Of a DNA stretch of 64,000 nt, positions 9,946 to 18,380 are shown piece by piece. The DNA lies in assembly GCF_014803895.1 (NCBI RefSeq), contig NZ_JAAVAU010000017.1, positions 62,001 through 126,000 on the forward strand. The letters are read 5' to 3'. Each line of letters starts with the position of its first letter. Positions within the stretch are counted from its first letter, which is position 1. The DNA comes from Lactobacillus sp. Its GTDB lineage: Bacteria > Bacillota > Bacilli > Lactobacillales > Lactobacillaceae. Below the pieces are notes generated by a model that was given only the letters and a program-made list of their open reading frames with translations, did no database searches and had not been told where the DNA came from. Made by a program: the position numbers and the translations under genes.

Positions 9946-10464
9946 ATGACGCAAGTATGGCCGATATTTTTAGGCTTACTAATTATTTTAGGTATTATTA
10001 CCTTGTTTAAGGATAAAAATCATTTTTATTTTATAAAAGCCCTAATTTTATTTGCGGGTTTATTAATTATGAGTACAATAAATTTTCTGATTTTCTTTGT
10101 ATTAGCATTTTTATTTATTCATACAGATAAGAGTTTGCAGTTAGGAAATTTATTTATTTTATTAGGAATTTTAGTAGTTATTTCGGGAATTTTGCTTTAT
10201 TGGGGATTGAAGGCCTTTAATCACTTTTTCCCACTTTCCACAACTACTTTAACATTGATTGAATATTATATTCAGTGGACTTTAATTTATGTTACAGTCT
10301 ATCAAGCAATTTTTTCCAATATTAAGAAGATAACCAAGGTGGCGCACTATATTACTGTGGGAAATTTTTTAGATCCAAATTTGTTTGTGGTGATAGTCCT
10401 GCCTTCATTTATATCTGCTTGGATTGGATTAATTTTATTAAAAAAACATATTCATGCAATTTAG
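9946..10464 (+). CDS. Multi-pass membrane protein, unrecognised
   Basis: 172 residues with about five hydrophobic segments and almost no long soluble part. I do not recognise a family. AGAGGGAG precedes the ATG and a TATAAT lies about 30 bases further upstream. It is followed after 15 bases by another membrane protein on the same strand, so the pair may act together at the membrane; that is inference from spacing only. Confidence 0.6.
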   Translation: MTQVWPIFLGLLIILGIITLFKDKNHFYFIKALILFAGLLIMSTINFLIFFVLAFLFIHTDKSLQLGNLFILLGILVVISGILLYWGLKAFNHFFPLSTTTLTLIEYYIQWTLIYVTVYQAIFSNIKKITKVAHYITVGNFLDPNLFVVIVLPSFISAWIGLILLKKHIHAI

Positions 10465-10479
10465 GGGCGAGTAAATTAA

Positions 10480-11238
10480 ATGTTAAGAAAATTAAATAGT
10501 TGGGTTATCAAAGTAATTGCTGTAGTTGGTGTACTGATTGCCGGTTTATTAACTATTAACGGAACAGTTACTATGTCCTCTTCTACATCTGGTCTAGTAA
10601 ATTCGGTTTTAAATAAAGCTGCTGCACAGTCGGGAAATAGTAATGTTGAAACTGGTGTACAATTATTTCAAGCACTTGGTTTAGATAATGCTGTCTTAAA
10701 CCAATTACCAAAGAAAATTGAAATAAAGACTTCCTTGAGTAGTTTTAATGATACTACAAAATCTTTTCAACAAACGGGGCAGATTGAGACTAGTGACTTA
10801 GGGTTAAAAAATAATACTGACCAAGAAAAAACGATTAATGATTTATTGATAAAGTTAATTAATAATCAATTAGCCCAGAATAAAAAACAAATAAGTCAAT
10901 ATGCTCAATACTATCGAATGGCTTATTATGCTATTTTACTGCTGTATATTGTTACTATTATTCTAATTTTAACTAATAGTCGTGGAGCCATTATTCCCTT
11001 GCTAATTGCATCTGTAGGTTCCTATGAGTTACTACAATCTGGTTCTATACAAGCAATGGATATTTTGCACCAATCAATTTATTCTGGCATCAAAATCACT
11101 TTAGGTGGAGAATTTATAACTAGTATAACTATTGCAATTATTATTTCTATTTTATGGTTATTTTTAGCAAAAATTGGTAAAAAGAAAAAGACTAAGATTC
11201 AACCATCATCTAAGAAGAAATATAAGCATGCTGCCTAA
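10480..11238 (+). CDS. Membrane protein with extracytoplasmic domain, unrecognised
   Basis: 252 residues. An N-terminal hydrophobic segment (about 10-30) is followed by roughly 115 polar residues, probably outside the cell, then three closely spaced membrane segments and a lysine-rich cytoplasmic tail. It lies directly downstream of another membrane protein and upstream of a phosphatase gene. I do not recognise a family. Confidence 0.6.
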   Translation: MLRKLNSWVIKVIAVVGVLIAGLLTINGTVTMSSSTSGLVNSVLNKAAAQSGNSNVETGVQLFQALGLDNAVLNQLPKKIEIKTSLSSFNDTTKSFQQTGQIETSDLGLKNNTDQEKTINDLLIKLINNQLAQNKKQISQYAQYYRMAYYAILLLYIVTIILILTNSRGAIIPLLIASVGSYELLQSGSIQAMDILHQSIYSGIKITLGGEFITSITIAIIISILWLFLAKIGKKKKTKIQPSSKKKYKHAA

Positions 11239-11276
11239 GGGTAACTAATTATAGATAGAAAGTTTAGAGGTAAATA

Positions 11277-11735
11277 ATGACTAAAAATATTATTTTTGTC
11301 TGTCATGGAAATATTTGTCGGTCGCCAATGGCAGAATTTATTATGAAGGATATTGTAAATAAGGCTGCTAAGGGAGACCAATATAAAATTGACTCTGCTG
11401 CTGCAACTCAGGATGCAATTGGGCATAATATTGATTCTCGTGCACAACGTGTCCTTAATGAGCATAATATTCCTTTTTCTAATCACTTTGCTCGGCAACT
11501 TACCCGTGAAGATTATCAAAAATATGATTATTTAATTGCGCTAGATGAAGAAAACTTTTTTGATATTAATCGTATTTGTGGTGGGGATTTAGAACATAAG
11601 GAATATAAGTTACTTAATTTTGCTGGATCTTATGATGATGTAGATGATCCATGGTATACTGGTGATTTTGAGAAAGCATATCAAGATATTTATCGAGGAT
11701 GCCAAGCATTATTTGAAAAGATTGAAAAACAGTAG
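11277..11735 (+). CDS. Low-molecular-weight protein-tyrosine phosphatase
   Basis: 152 residues. The catalytic P-loop CHGNICRS (Cys9, Arg15) is at the N-terminus and the general-acid region DDPWYTGDF near residue 123, both diagnostic of this family, which dephosphorylates protein tyrosine or arginine residues. In Firmicutes such enzymes counter BY-kinases or McsB; no kinase gene is in view. AGAGGTAA precedes the ATG. Confidence 0.93.
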   Translation: MTKNIIFVCHGNICRSPMAEFIMKDIVNKAAKGDQYKIDSAAATQDAIGHNIDSRAQRVLNEHNIPFSNHFARQLTREDYQKYDYLIALDEENFFDINRICGGDLEHKEYKLLNFAGSYDDVDDPWYTGDFEKAYQDIYRGCQALFEKIEKQ

Positions 11736-11748
11736 GTTTAATTGATTT

Positions 11749-11780
11749 AAAAAAGCATCCCAGTAAAGGGATGCTTTTTT
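11749..11780. terminator. Bidirectional terminator
   Basis: A 12- to 13-bp stem (11749-11761 with 11768-11780) with A-run and T-run flanks lies between two convergent genes and can end both. Confidence 0.9.
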
Positions 11781-12489
11781 ATTGTATGTATATAGATTGT
11801 TTTCCTTGCTGATTATAGCTCGCCTCTAGATTATTCCAGCTAATTTTTTTGTTTTTTGTGCCAAAGGGATCGTTAACATATACAAGTTTCTTTTTCTTAT
11901 TATAACCAGTGATTACACAAGCATGTGAAGAAGGAGTTACGTTAACTTTACCTTCATTTGTCTGCCAAGTCTGCATATCAGATACTTTATTAAATTTAGT
12001 AGTTGTAATAATTAAAACCGGATGCCCCTTTGAAACTAATTTCATTACTTGTAAGAAGCTATGTCCTGTATAATTTCTAACTTTCTTAGTATATTTTCTA
12101 GCGACATTGTATAATGGTTTGTTATAAACACACCAGCCAGCATTAGCAATATTCATATATCCTACAAAACCTTCATTAGGATTACCACGATATTTTCCAT
12201 TATTAGTAAATGAATCAACATGTGCAATTTCACTAGCAAGTTTGTCCTTATTGGTCTTATAACCATAATAATTAAGAAGCATAGAAAGAGACGTGACTTC
12301 ACAGCCATTTGGAAGGTCAGGGTATTGATTTTCGAGTGGAACATTTAATTCTTGCTGTGGTCTTAAAGTTAACCAATCCCAGTTACTTGCTAATTTTTGA
12401 ATACTAAAGAATGCTAAGATAATAAAAATTAATAATATTAATAAACTTTCAATCAGATGTTTTTTTAAAAATTGTTTTTTATTTTCCAT
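11779..12489 (-). CDS. Membrane-anchored C39-like cysteine peptidase
   Basis: 236 residues with one N-terminal membrane segment (about 13-30) and an outward catalytic domain of the Peptidase_C39_2 type. The catalytic triad is visible: Cys63 in NGCEVTSLSML, His near 189 in SSHACVITGY, and Asp near 207 in VNDPFG. Such proteins in lactobacilli are usually surface enzymes of unknown substrate; there is no ABC transporter domain, so it is not a bacteriocin exporter. Confidence 0.82.
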   Translation of the reverse strand: MENKKQFLKKHLIESLLILLIFIILAFFSIQKLASNWDWLTLRPQQELNVPLENQYPDLPNGCEVTSLSMLLNYYGYKTNKDKLASEIAHVDSFTNNGKYRGNPNEGFVGYMNIANAGWCVYNKPLYNVARKYTKKVRNYTGHSFLQVMKLVSKGHPVLIITTTKFNKVSDMQTWQTNEGKVNVTPSSHACVITGYNKKKKLVYVNDPFGTKNKKISWNNLEASYNQQGKQSIYIQ

Positions 12490-12491
12490 AG

Positions 12492-12519
12492 TTAATATTT
12501 AACCATATTTTTGTATAAT
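12492..12519 (+). promoter_or_regulatory. Candidate asparaginase promoter
   Basis: TTAATA (12492-12497) and TATAAT (12514-12519) with a 16-base spacer, between the two divergent genes. Confidence 0.5.
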
Positions 12520-12548
12520 TGAGAAAAAACATAAATTGGAGAATGATT

Positions 12549-13550
12549 ATGAGTAGAAAAAAGATACTTTTATTATCTACTGGTGGTACAATTGCTTCAG
12601 TAGTTTCTGAGGATGGTTTAGTTCCTAAACAATCAGGGGAAGAATTAATTCAGTTACTTGGTGATTTACCTTATGATATTGATGTAAAAGATATTTTACA
12701 GTTAGATTCATCAAATATTCAACCAGAGGAATGGCAAATTATTGCTAAAAATATTTATAAATATCGCAATGACTATGATGGAATTGTGTTATCTCATGGA
12801 ACCGATACAATGGCTTACACAGCTTCAATGTTGTCTTTTATGATTCAAGATTTGAATTTACCAGTAGTTTTAACTGGGAGTCAGGTTCCTATCAATGTTA
12901 TGTGGAGTGATGCACCAGATAATTTACGTTTAGCTTTAGCAGCTTCAATTCGTTGTAAGCCAGGTGTTTATTTAGCTTTTGATAGAAAAGTAATGCTTGG
13001 CTGTCGAAGTGTGAAGGTACGGACTATTAATTTTAATGCTTTTGAAAGTGTAAATGTTCCACCTGTTGCAACCGTAACCTCTGATGGGCTAGTTTTTAAT
13101 AAAGATTTATCATATATTCCGCAAAGTAATTTAGCATGTAAATTAAATACAGATATTAATACTAACGTTTCGTTGGTTAAATTATTTCCTGGTTTTGATA
13201 CTAAGTTGTTATTTGCATTAGCTGATAGTGGATGTAAGGGTATTGTAATTGAGGCTTATGGTTTAGGAGGTATGACAAATATTAGAAGGAACATGGTTGC
13301 AGCGGTAGGAGAATTGATCAAGCGTGGTATTCCCGTAATTGCTAGCAGTCAATGTCTATATGAAAGAAGTGATTTGACAAAGTATGAAGTAGGACGGAGA
13401 GCCTTACTTGAAGGTGCTATTAGTGCCCGTGATATGACTTCAGAAAGTGCAATTACTAAGTTAATGTGGGGGTTAGGTCAGGGGATGGATATTCGTCAAA
13501 TTACTAAATTTTTTGATACTAATATTGTTGGTGAAGTTACTTTAGAATAA
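12549..13550 (+). CDS. ansA: L-asparaginase (type I, cytoplasmic)
   Basis: 333 residues from the ATG at 12549, which has GGAG seven bases upstream; an upstream ATG in the same frame at 12519 lies in the -10 region and is rejected. It hydrolyses asparagine to aspartate and ammonia. The two threonine motifs are visible: LSTGGTIAS near residue 10 and SHGTDTMAYTA near 84. There is no signal peptide, consistent with the cytoplasmic type. A terminator follows immediately. Confidence 0.93.
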   Translation: MSRKKILLLSTGGTIASVVSEDGLVPKQSGEELIQLLGDLPYDIDVKDILQLDSSNIQPEEWQIIAKNIYKYRNDYDGIVLSHGTDTMAYTASMLSFMIQDLNLPVVLTGSQVPINVMWSDAPDNLRLALAASIRCKPGVYLAFDRKVMLGCRSVKVRTINFNAFESVNVPPVATVTSDGLVFNKDLSYIPQSNLACKLNTDINTNVSLVKLFPGFDTKLLFALADSGCKGIVIEAYGLGGMTNIRRNMVAAVGELIKRGIPVIASSQCLYERSDLTKYEVGRRALLEGAISARDMTSESAITKLMWGLGQGMDIRQITKFFDTNIVGEVTLE

Positions 13551-13580
13551 AAACAGGATTCCAGTTGGAATCCTGTTTTT
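13550..13580. terminator. Bidirectional terminator
   Basis: A 13-bp stem (13550-13562 with 13567-13579), 4-nt loop and T-run, between convergent genes. Confidence 0.92.
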
Positions 13581-13581
13581 A

Positions 13582-14076
13582 TTAATTTTTTGTTGTTTTT
13601 TTATCAATTTTAGTATGAATTAAGAATAAAATTTTTCTAGCAATTGGTTGAGCAATTAATGTTTCAATTACTAAAGCTATCCCAAAATTTCGTGGCCAAA
13701 TGATGAAAAATTTATGTAGAGTTTCTACAGGTAAGTGTTTTTGACCAATCCAGCTACCAAGAATAGTCATTAAAGCAGAAATAATAATTACATTACAGAG
13801 AATATTAATAGTAATTTGAGTATTAAAACTATCATTTTTATCGGTAATTTTTTCTTGCAAATAAGTTGCTGGTTTTTCTGCAATTAAAACGGTGATAACT
13901 ACTGCCACCCAAATAAAAGGTAAGACTGGTAACACACTTAAGTAATTATTCCAGCTGAAGCCTATCTCACACATAGAAATAATAGGACCGATAATATTAA
14001 CCGAGATTAAAGATACGATTAGCATAAAAAGTAATTTTTCTTTTAAATTTCGGGGTAATTTCATATAAAAATCCAT
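13582..14076 (-). CDS. DUF2798-type membrane protein
   Basis: 164 residues with four hydrophobic segments. The C-terminal part (RNFGIALVIETLIAQPIARK) resembles the conserved end of DUF2798 proteins. Function unknown. AAGGAG lies 13 bases before the ATG, somewhat far. It is on the same strand as the LysR gene upstream, with an inverted repeat between them. Confidence 0.7.
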   Translation of the reverse strand: MDFYMKLPRNLKEKLLFMLIVSLISVNIIGPIISMCEIGFSWNNYLSVLPVLPFIWVAVVITVLIAEKPATYLQEKITDKNDSFNTQITINILCNVIIISALMTILGSWIGQKHLPVETLHKFFIIWPRNFGIALVIETLIAQPIARKILFLIHTKIDKKTTKN

Positions 14077-14112
14077 AAGGTATATCTTTCTCCTTAATTT
14101 TTAGCAAACAAA

Positions 14113-14150
14113 AATGGCTCAGCAAAATATGGGTGTTTTGCTGAACCATT
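14113..14150. repeat. Inverted repeat between LysR gene and DUF2798 gene
   Basis: A 15-bp imperfect inverted repeat (14113-14127 with 14136-14150, one mismatch). There is no strong T-run on the minus-strand exit side, so it may be an operator or a weak terminator. Confidence 0.45.
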
Positions 14151-14217
14151 ATACGCGAAAACTTTTAATAATTAGTATATCAAGTCTAACATATATTTAT
14201 AACAATTTCATGCGATT

Positions 14218-15096
14218 TTAGTTAACTTTTTTAAATAAAAGTTGTATAAATTTTTGAGCTGCTGGTGAAAGATATGTATTCTTTTTCCATGCTGCAATAT
14301 GTCCTGCTTGAGTGAAGGGCTTGAAAGGAATAAAAGTTAAATCGTGAGTATTGTAGATATCTAATATCCCTTTAATACTTATCATTGAAAAAATTCCATC
14401 TTTTACTAGCAATAGAGTATTTCCTGCTAAGTTATGAGTTGATCGTAAGTCTAATTTGTTAGCATCGAGTTTTAATACATCAATTAATTCATTACGCACA
14501 ATATTACGTTTAGAAATAGCAAGTGGTATGCGGTAAAGATCATCGGCAGTAACATAATCTTTTTTAGCGAGGTAACTGTTGGTTTTAACGATTAATCCCC
14601 ACTGGTCTTTAATAGAAAGTTGAAGATGATGATATTTAGCCGTTTCAATTGGTTCAATGAGAATAATTAAATCTAAGAAACCTTGATCAAGTTTTTCTTT
14701 TAAATCATTTCCATTACCAGTATAAATATCAAATTTTACATTGAGATATTTTTCTTGCATCTTTTTTACCATTTTCATGGCAAAGTAAGATACTGAGCTT
14801 TCAACACATCCTAGTCGAATTGTTCCAGATAAATCATTAGTTTGATTTTGTAATTCAGATTGAGTTTGTGACATAAAATTAAGAATCATCTGTGCGCGTT
14901 GTTGAAATAAGGCACCAGCTTTGGTTAGAATTAACCGATGGTTAGTGCGATCAAAAAGATCAACGCCTATTTCTTTTTCTAATTCATTTATTTGACGAGA
15001 TAAGGTGGGTTGGGTAATGTGAAGTTGTTCGGCGGCTTTAGTAACGTTGCCTAAGTTTGCCACAGTAATAAAATATTTGAGTACTCGAGTTTCCAT
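14218..15096 (-). CDS. LysR-family transcriptional regulator
   Basis: 292 residues. The N-terminal winged helix reads VTKAAEQLHITQPTLSRQINELEKEIG, the LysR signature, followed by a periplasmic-binding-protein-like effector domain. Target and ligand are unknown. It points away from cas3, and the 328-base gap between the two contains whatever promoters serve both. Confidence 0.92.
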   Translation of the reverse strand: METRVLKYFITVANLGNVTKAAEQLHITQPTLSRQINELEKEIGVDLFDRTNHRLILTKAGALFQQRAQMILNFMSQTQSELQNQTNDLSGTIRLGCVESSVSYFAMKMVKKMQEKYLNVKFDIYTGNGNDLKEKLDQGFLDLIILIEPIETAKYHHLQLSIKDQWGLIVKTNSYLAKKDYVTADDLYRIPLAISKRNIVRNELIDVLKLDANKLDLRSTHNLAGNTLLLVKDGIFSMISIKGILDIYNTHDLTFIPFKPFTQAGHIAAWKKNTYLSPAAQKFIQLLFKKVN

Positions 15097-15424
15097 AAAA
15101 ATACCTCTACTTATACAAGTTAAGCATTAAAAATAAATTGATATAAGTATTTTACATTAAATTAGTTCGTCAGCACAATTATGGAACTAAAGTGATCGTG
15201 TGGTAAGCTTATAGATATACTACAGAATAGAGGAAAAATAAAAAGTAGAAAGAAAATGTTGGTAAAAAATATTGTAACAGTAAGATATTAGTGTGGTTGT
15301 ACAGTATCTGTACTATGGCTTTTTATTTATCAAAAAATTATAGAATAAAAGCGTAAATATTAATAGATACTTGAAAATACTAATTTCTAAATAATTTTGT
15401 TATAAGTGTATAAGGAGAATTAGG
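15097..15424. other. Intergenic region between LysR gene and cas3
   Basis: No gene of useful length is visible. A small hairpin GTACAG-TAT-CTGTAC (15299-15313) is followed within a few bases by a T-rich stretch and might be a weak terminator or attenuator ahead of cas3. TTGAAA at 15371 is a possible -35, but no well-spaced -10 follows. I see no CRISPR-repeat-like sequence here, unlike the cas3-cse1 gap. Confidence 0.4.
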
Positions 15425-18178
15425 ATGGAACAAATAACCTTATCTAAACAAGCATTATCTTTATGGGGTAAGAAAAAAGTTAATCATAATAACGAAAAAC
15501 AATGGTTGCCATTAGTTGCGCACTTAGTTGATACCAAGAATGTTATTGGCTGGTTATACAATCACTGGCTTGATACTGGACAAAGAAATATTTTGAACAA
15601 AATTTTTGATAATAGTGATGATATTCAAAATCTGGTTGCATTTTTAGGCTATATTCATGATATTGGAAAGGCTACCCCAGCTTTTCAAACTAAGGAATCC
15701 TTTGTACATAATAAAGATTTAGACCAAGAGTTATTAGAAAAACTTATAAGGAACGGTTTTACTGGATTAGATGACTTAAATTTACAGGAGCCACGTAAGT
15801 CACTTCATGCTGTAGCAGGGGAGACAATTTTAGAAAATGCAGGTTTATGTGAAAGTGTCGGCGCCATTATTGGTGGACACCATGGTAAACCTCAAGAAGA
15901 ATATTTTGATTATGAAGATCAATTAGATAATTACACTGCTAATTATTATCAGTCTGATATGTATAAAGAAAATCCTACCCGTGAAAAATGGGAAAGAGTA
16001 CAAAATGAGTTAATTAATTACGGATTATCATTATGTAATTTAAATAGTCTTGAAGATATTCCAGAAATAACTCAACCACAGGCGGTTATCTTGGAAGGCT
16101 TAGTCATTATGGCTGACTGGTTGGCTTCAAGTGAGTTTATTATAAAAGATGAACAAAAAATACCTCTATTTCCATTAATTTCTGTTGATCAAGGTTTTAC
16201 AGATATTGATGAAACTCAAAGATACCATCAAGGGATTATGAATTGGCTTAATACAGATTCATGGACTCCTCAACCAATCCTTCAACCTGAAAAGCAATAT
16301 CAGAAACGTTGGAATTTTAATCCCAGAGCTGTACAACAAGAAATGTCTAAAATAATAGGTGACAGCGTTGATCCGGGAATGATAATCATTGAAGCACCAA
16401 TGGGTATTGGTAAAACAGAAATTGCTTTAATGGCTGTAGAGCAACTAGCTGCTAAAACTGGGAGAAATGGTCTTTTCTTTGGCTTGCCTACTCAAGCAAC
16501 TTCGAATGCTATGTTTGAAAGAGTTGATAAATGGCTTAATGAAATTGCAGAAGAGGAAGATATTAAAATCCCAATTAAATTAATGCATGGGAAAGCTCAA
16601 TTTAATAAAAAATATCGCAAAATTCCTAAGGCAGAGAACATTGAATCAGATGAAGGCTCAGTTGTAGTTAATGAGTGGTTCAATGGAAAAAAGTCAATTT
16701 TAACTGACTTTGTAATTGGAACTATTGATCAATTACTTTTAATGGGATTAAAGCAGAAACATTTAGCTTTGCGACATTTGGGACTAAGTGGCAAAGTTGT
16801 AGTTATTGATGAAGTCCACGCTTATGATACTTATATGGATTCCTATTTAGAAAAAGCAATTGAATGGTTGGGAGCGTATAATGTTTCTGTGATTGCTTTA
16901 TCTGCTACTTTGCCTGTAGCTAAAAGAAATAGTTTGTTAAAAGCATATGCTAAGGGAAAATACGGTAGTAAAAAATTTAAAACTAAGGATGATAGTTGGC
17001 AATCATGTCAAGCATATCCATTACTTAGCATGTTAGATGGGCGAAAATTAATACAAACAACAGAATTTGAAGCACCTAAGACACCAACTCATGTCGCAGT
17101 AACTCGCTTAAATGTTGAAGATGATAAAGTAATTAAGCAAGTCAATAATAAGATAAAAAATGGTGGGGTAGCTGGTGTTATTGTCAATACTGTTAAGAGA
17201 GCGCAGATGTTAGCACAAATTGCGAAAGAAAAAGTAGATAATGATACACAAGTTTTACTCTTACATTCAGCGTTTTTAGCTACAGATAGAAGTAAACGCG
17301 AAGATGATCTTCAAGACTTAATTGGCAAGGGAAAACAAAGACCTCAAAAATTAATTGTTATTGGTACTCAAGTTTTAGAACAATCTCTAGATATTGACTT
17401 TGATGTAATGTTTACAGATATTGCACCAATAGACTTGATTTTACAAAGAGCAGGCCGTCTACATCGTCACCAAATTGATAGACCACAAGGTTTAGAAAAT
17501 CCACGGCTTTATGTAATGGGTATTAAGAGTTTGGGGGACTACGATGAAGGAACTGAAGCTATTTATGAACAGTATCTTTTAATGAAGACAGATTACTTTT
17601 TGAAAGATGAAATTGATTTACCTAGCGATATTTCTCCACTGGTTCAAGACGTATATTCTGAGGATACTGATTCTGAGGTTGAAAATATTGCAGAAGCTAA
17701 GGCAAAATTAGATGTTGATCAACATGAAGCTAAAAGGAAAGCTAGAGGATATCAAATTATGCCACCTGAGGATGACGAAACTTTGCATGGTTGGCTAGAT
17801 AATTCAAACAAGGCTTCTGAACTTAGTGACATTAAAGCTGAAGCTGCAGTGAGAGATACCCAAGAAAGTATTGAAGTTATTTTACTTCGTAAGAAAGATA
17901 ATGATTATTACTTGCTGAGCGGAGAAAATATCAAAGATGTGTCTGATGATATTGTGGCGCAACAAATAATTCGTTTGCCACATGCATTGACAATGGATAT
18001 AGAGAAGTCCATCGAAACTTTAGAAAGTATTACCCAAACTAATTTTCCAGGATGGAAAGATAGTGTATGGCTTCGTGGAGCAATAGCTTTAGTATTAGAT
18101 GAAAATAATGAAGTTGAATTTGGAAATTATAAAGTTAAGTATTCTTCTGATTTTGGATTAAGTTATGAAAAAGTGTAA
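15425..18178 (+). CDS. cas3: CRISPR-associated nuclease/helicase Cas3, type I-E
   Basis: 917 residues, normal for type I-E. The N-terminal HD nuclease domain shows YIHDIGK (His78-Asp79) and GGHHGKP near 156. The SF2 helicase shows Walker A APMGIGKT near 326, the DEVH box near 461, an SAT-type motif (LSATLP) and motif VI QRAGRLHRH near 675. Cas3 is recruited by Cascade bound to target DNA, then unwinds and degrades it. A good AAGGAG precedes the ATG. It is separated from cse1 by its own downstream regulatory RNA and terminator, so nuclease and Cascade are probably transcribed separately. Confidence 0.97.
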   Translation: MEQITLSKQALSLWGKKKVNHNNEKQWLPLVAHLVDTKNVIGWLYNHWLDTGQRNILNKIFDNSDDIQNLVAFLGYIHDIGKATPAFQTKESFVHNKDLDQELLEKLIRNGFTGLDDLNLQEPRKSLHAVAGETILENAGLCESVGAIIGGHHGKPQEEYFDYEDQLDNYTANYYQSDMYKENPTREKWERVQNELINYGLSLCNLNSLEDIPEITQPQAVILEGLVIMADWLASSEFIIKDEQKIPLFPLISVDQGFTDIDETQRYHQGIMNWLNTDSWTPQPILQPEKQYQKRWNFNPRAVQQEMSKIIGDSVDPGMIIIEAPMGIGKTEIALMAVEQLAAKTGRNGLFFGLPTQATSNAMFERVDKWLNEIAEEEDIKIPIKLMHGKAQFNKKYRKIPKAENIESDEGSVVVNEWFNGKKSILTDFVIGTIDQLLLMGLKQKHLALRHLGLSGKVVVIDEVHAYDTYMDSYLEKAIEWLGAYNVSVIALSATLPVAKRNSLLKAYAKGKYGSKKFKTKDDSWQSCQAYPLLSMLDGRKLIQTTEFEAPKTPTHVAVTRLNVEDDKVIKQVNNKIKNGGVAGVIVNTVKRAQMLAQIAKEKVDNDTQVLLLHSAFLATDRSKREDDLQDLIGKGKQRPQKLIVIGTQVLEQSLDIDFDVMFTDIAPIDLILQRAGRLHRHQIDRPQGLENPRLYVMGIKSLGDYDEGTEAIYEQYLLMKTDYFLKDEIDLPSDISPLVQDVYSEDTDSEVENIAEAKAKLDVDQHEAKRKARGYQIMPPEDDETLHGWLDNSNKASELSDIKAEAAVRDTQESIEVILLRKKDNDYYLLSGENIKDVSDDIVAQQIIRLPHALTMDIEKSIETLESITQTNFPGWKDSVWLRGAIALVLDENNEVEFGNYKVKYSSDFGLSYEKV

Positions 18179-18181
18179 AAT
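18153..18181 (+). promoter_or_regulatory. Candidate promoter of the CreR-like RNA
   Basis: TTGGAT (18153-18158) and TAAAAT (18176-18181) are separated by exactly 17 bases. They overlap the end of cas3 and predict a transcription start at about 18188, the first base of the degenerate CRISPR repeat. Confidence 0.65.
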
Positions 18182-18187
18182 GTAAGG

Positions 18188-18295
18188 GTGATCCTCATGT
18201 AGGTGAGGGTGATCCTGTTAGTTATATTTCTAAAGAGTAATCCTCATTTTATGAGGCGGCGATATCAATTAAGTGATGTTGCCTTTTTATTTTTT
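18188..18295 (+). ncRNA. CreR-like cas-regulating pseudo-crRNA
   Basis: The unit consists of a degenerate repeat at 18188-18215 (28 nt), a pseudo-spacer at 18217-18236, a second repeat-like hairpin at 18237-18266 and a terminator. The first repeat keeps type I-E architecture: a 6-bp stem (18193-18198 with 18203-18208), a 4-nt loop and the 3' handle GTGATCCT (18209-18216) that Cas6e would leave on a crRNA. The pseudo-spacer matches 18346-18361, just downstream of the cse1 -10 box, with mismatches only at positions 6 and 12 of the first 16. The matched strand is preceded by AAA. I infer that Cascade loaded with this RNA represses the cse1 operon without cutting it. CreR-type RNAs are known in other CRISPR subtypes; no CreT-like toxin gene is visible. 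Confidence 0.75.
18258..18295 (+). terminator. Terminator after the CreR-like RNA
   Basis: GGCGATATC (18258-18266) pairs along 9 bases with GATGTTGCC (18275-18283), including G-T pairs, followed by a T-rich tail to 18295. Its left arm overlaps the second pseudo-repeat. Confidence 0.72.
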
Positions 18296-18316
18296 ATAAA
18301 ACACTTGTAAATGACT

Positions 18317-18366
18317 TTGTTAAGATGTATTTTTTAAATATAAATGTTAGATATATATCTATAAAA
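18317..18366 (+). promoter_or_regulatory. cse1 operon promoter with pseudo-spacer target
   Basis: TTGTTA (18317-18322) and TATAAA (18339-18344) are 16 bases apart. The sequence matching the pseudo-spacer begins at 18346, covering the likely start point and running toward the ribosome-binding site. The three bases 18342-18344 are AAA, a PAM reported for Lactobacillus type I-E systems to my recollection. Confidence 0.65.
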
Positions 18367-18380
18367 AGGAGTGATAATGA

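Noticed and set aside
18188..18266. An ordinary two-repeat CRISPR array
   Set aside because: The repeats are degenerate and unequal, the spacer is about 20 rather than 32 nt, and it matches the adjacent promoter rather than foreign DNA.
18179..18380. CreTA-type toxin-antitoxin
   Set aside because: No small toxin ORF or toxin RNA with rare codons can be seen in the gap; the features fit CreR-like regulation only.
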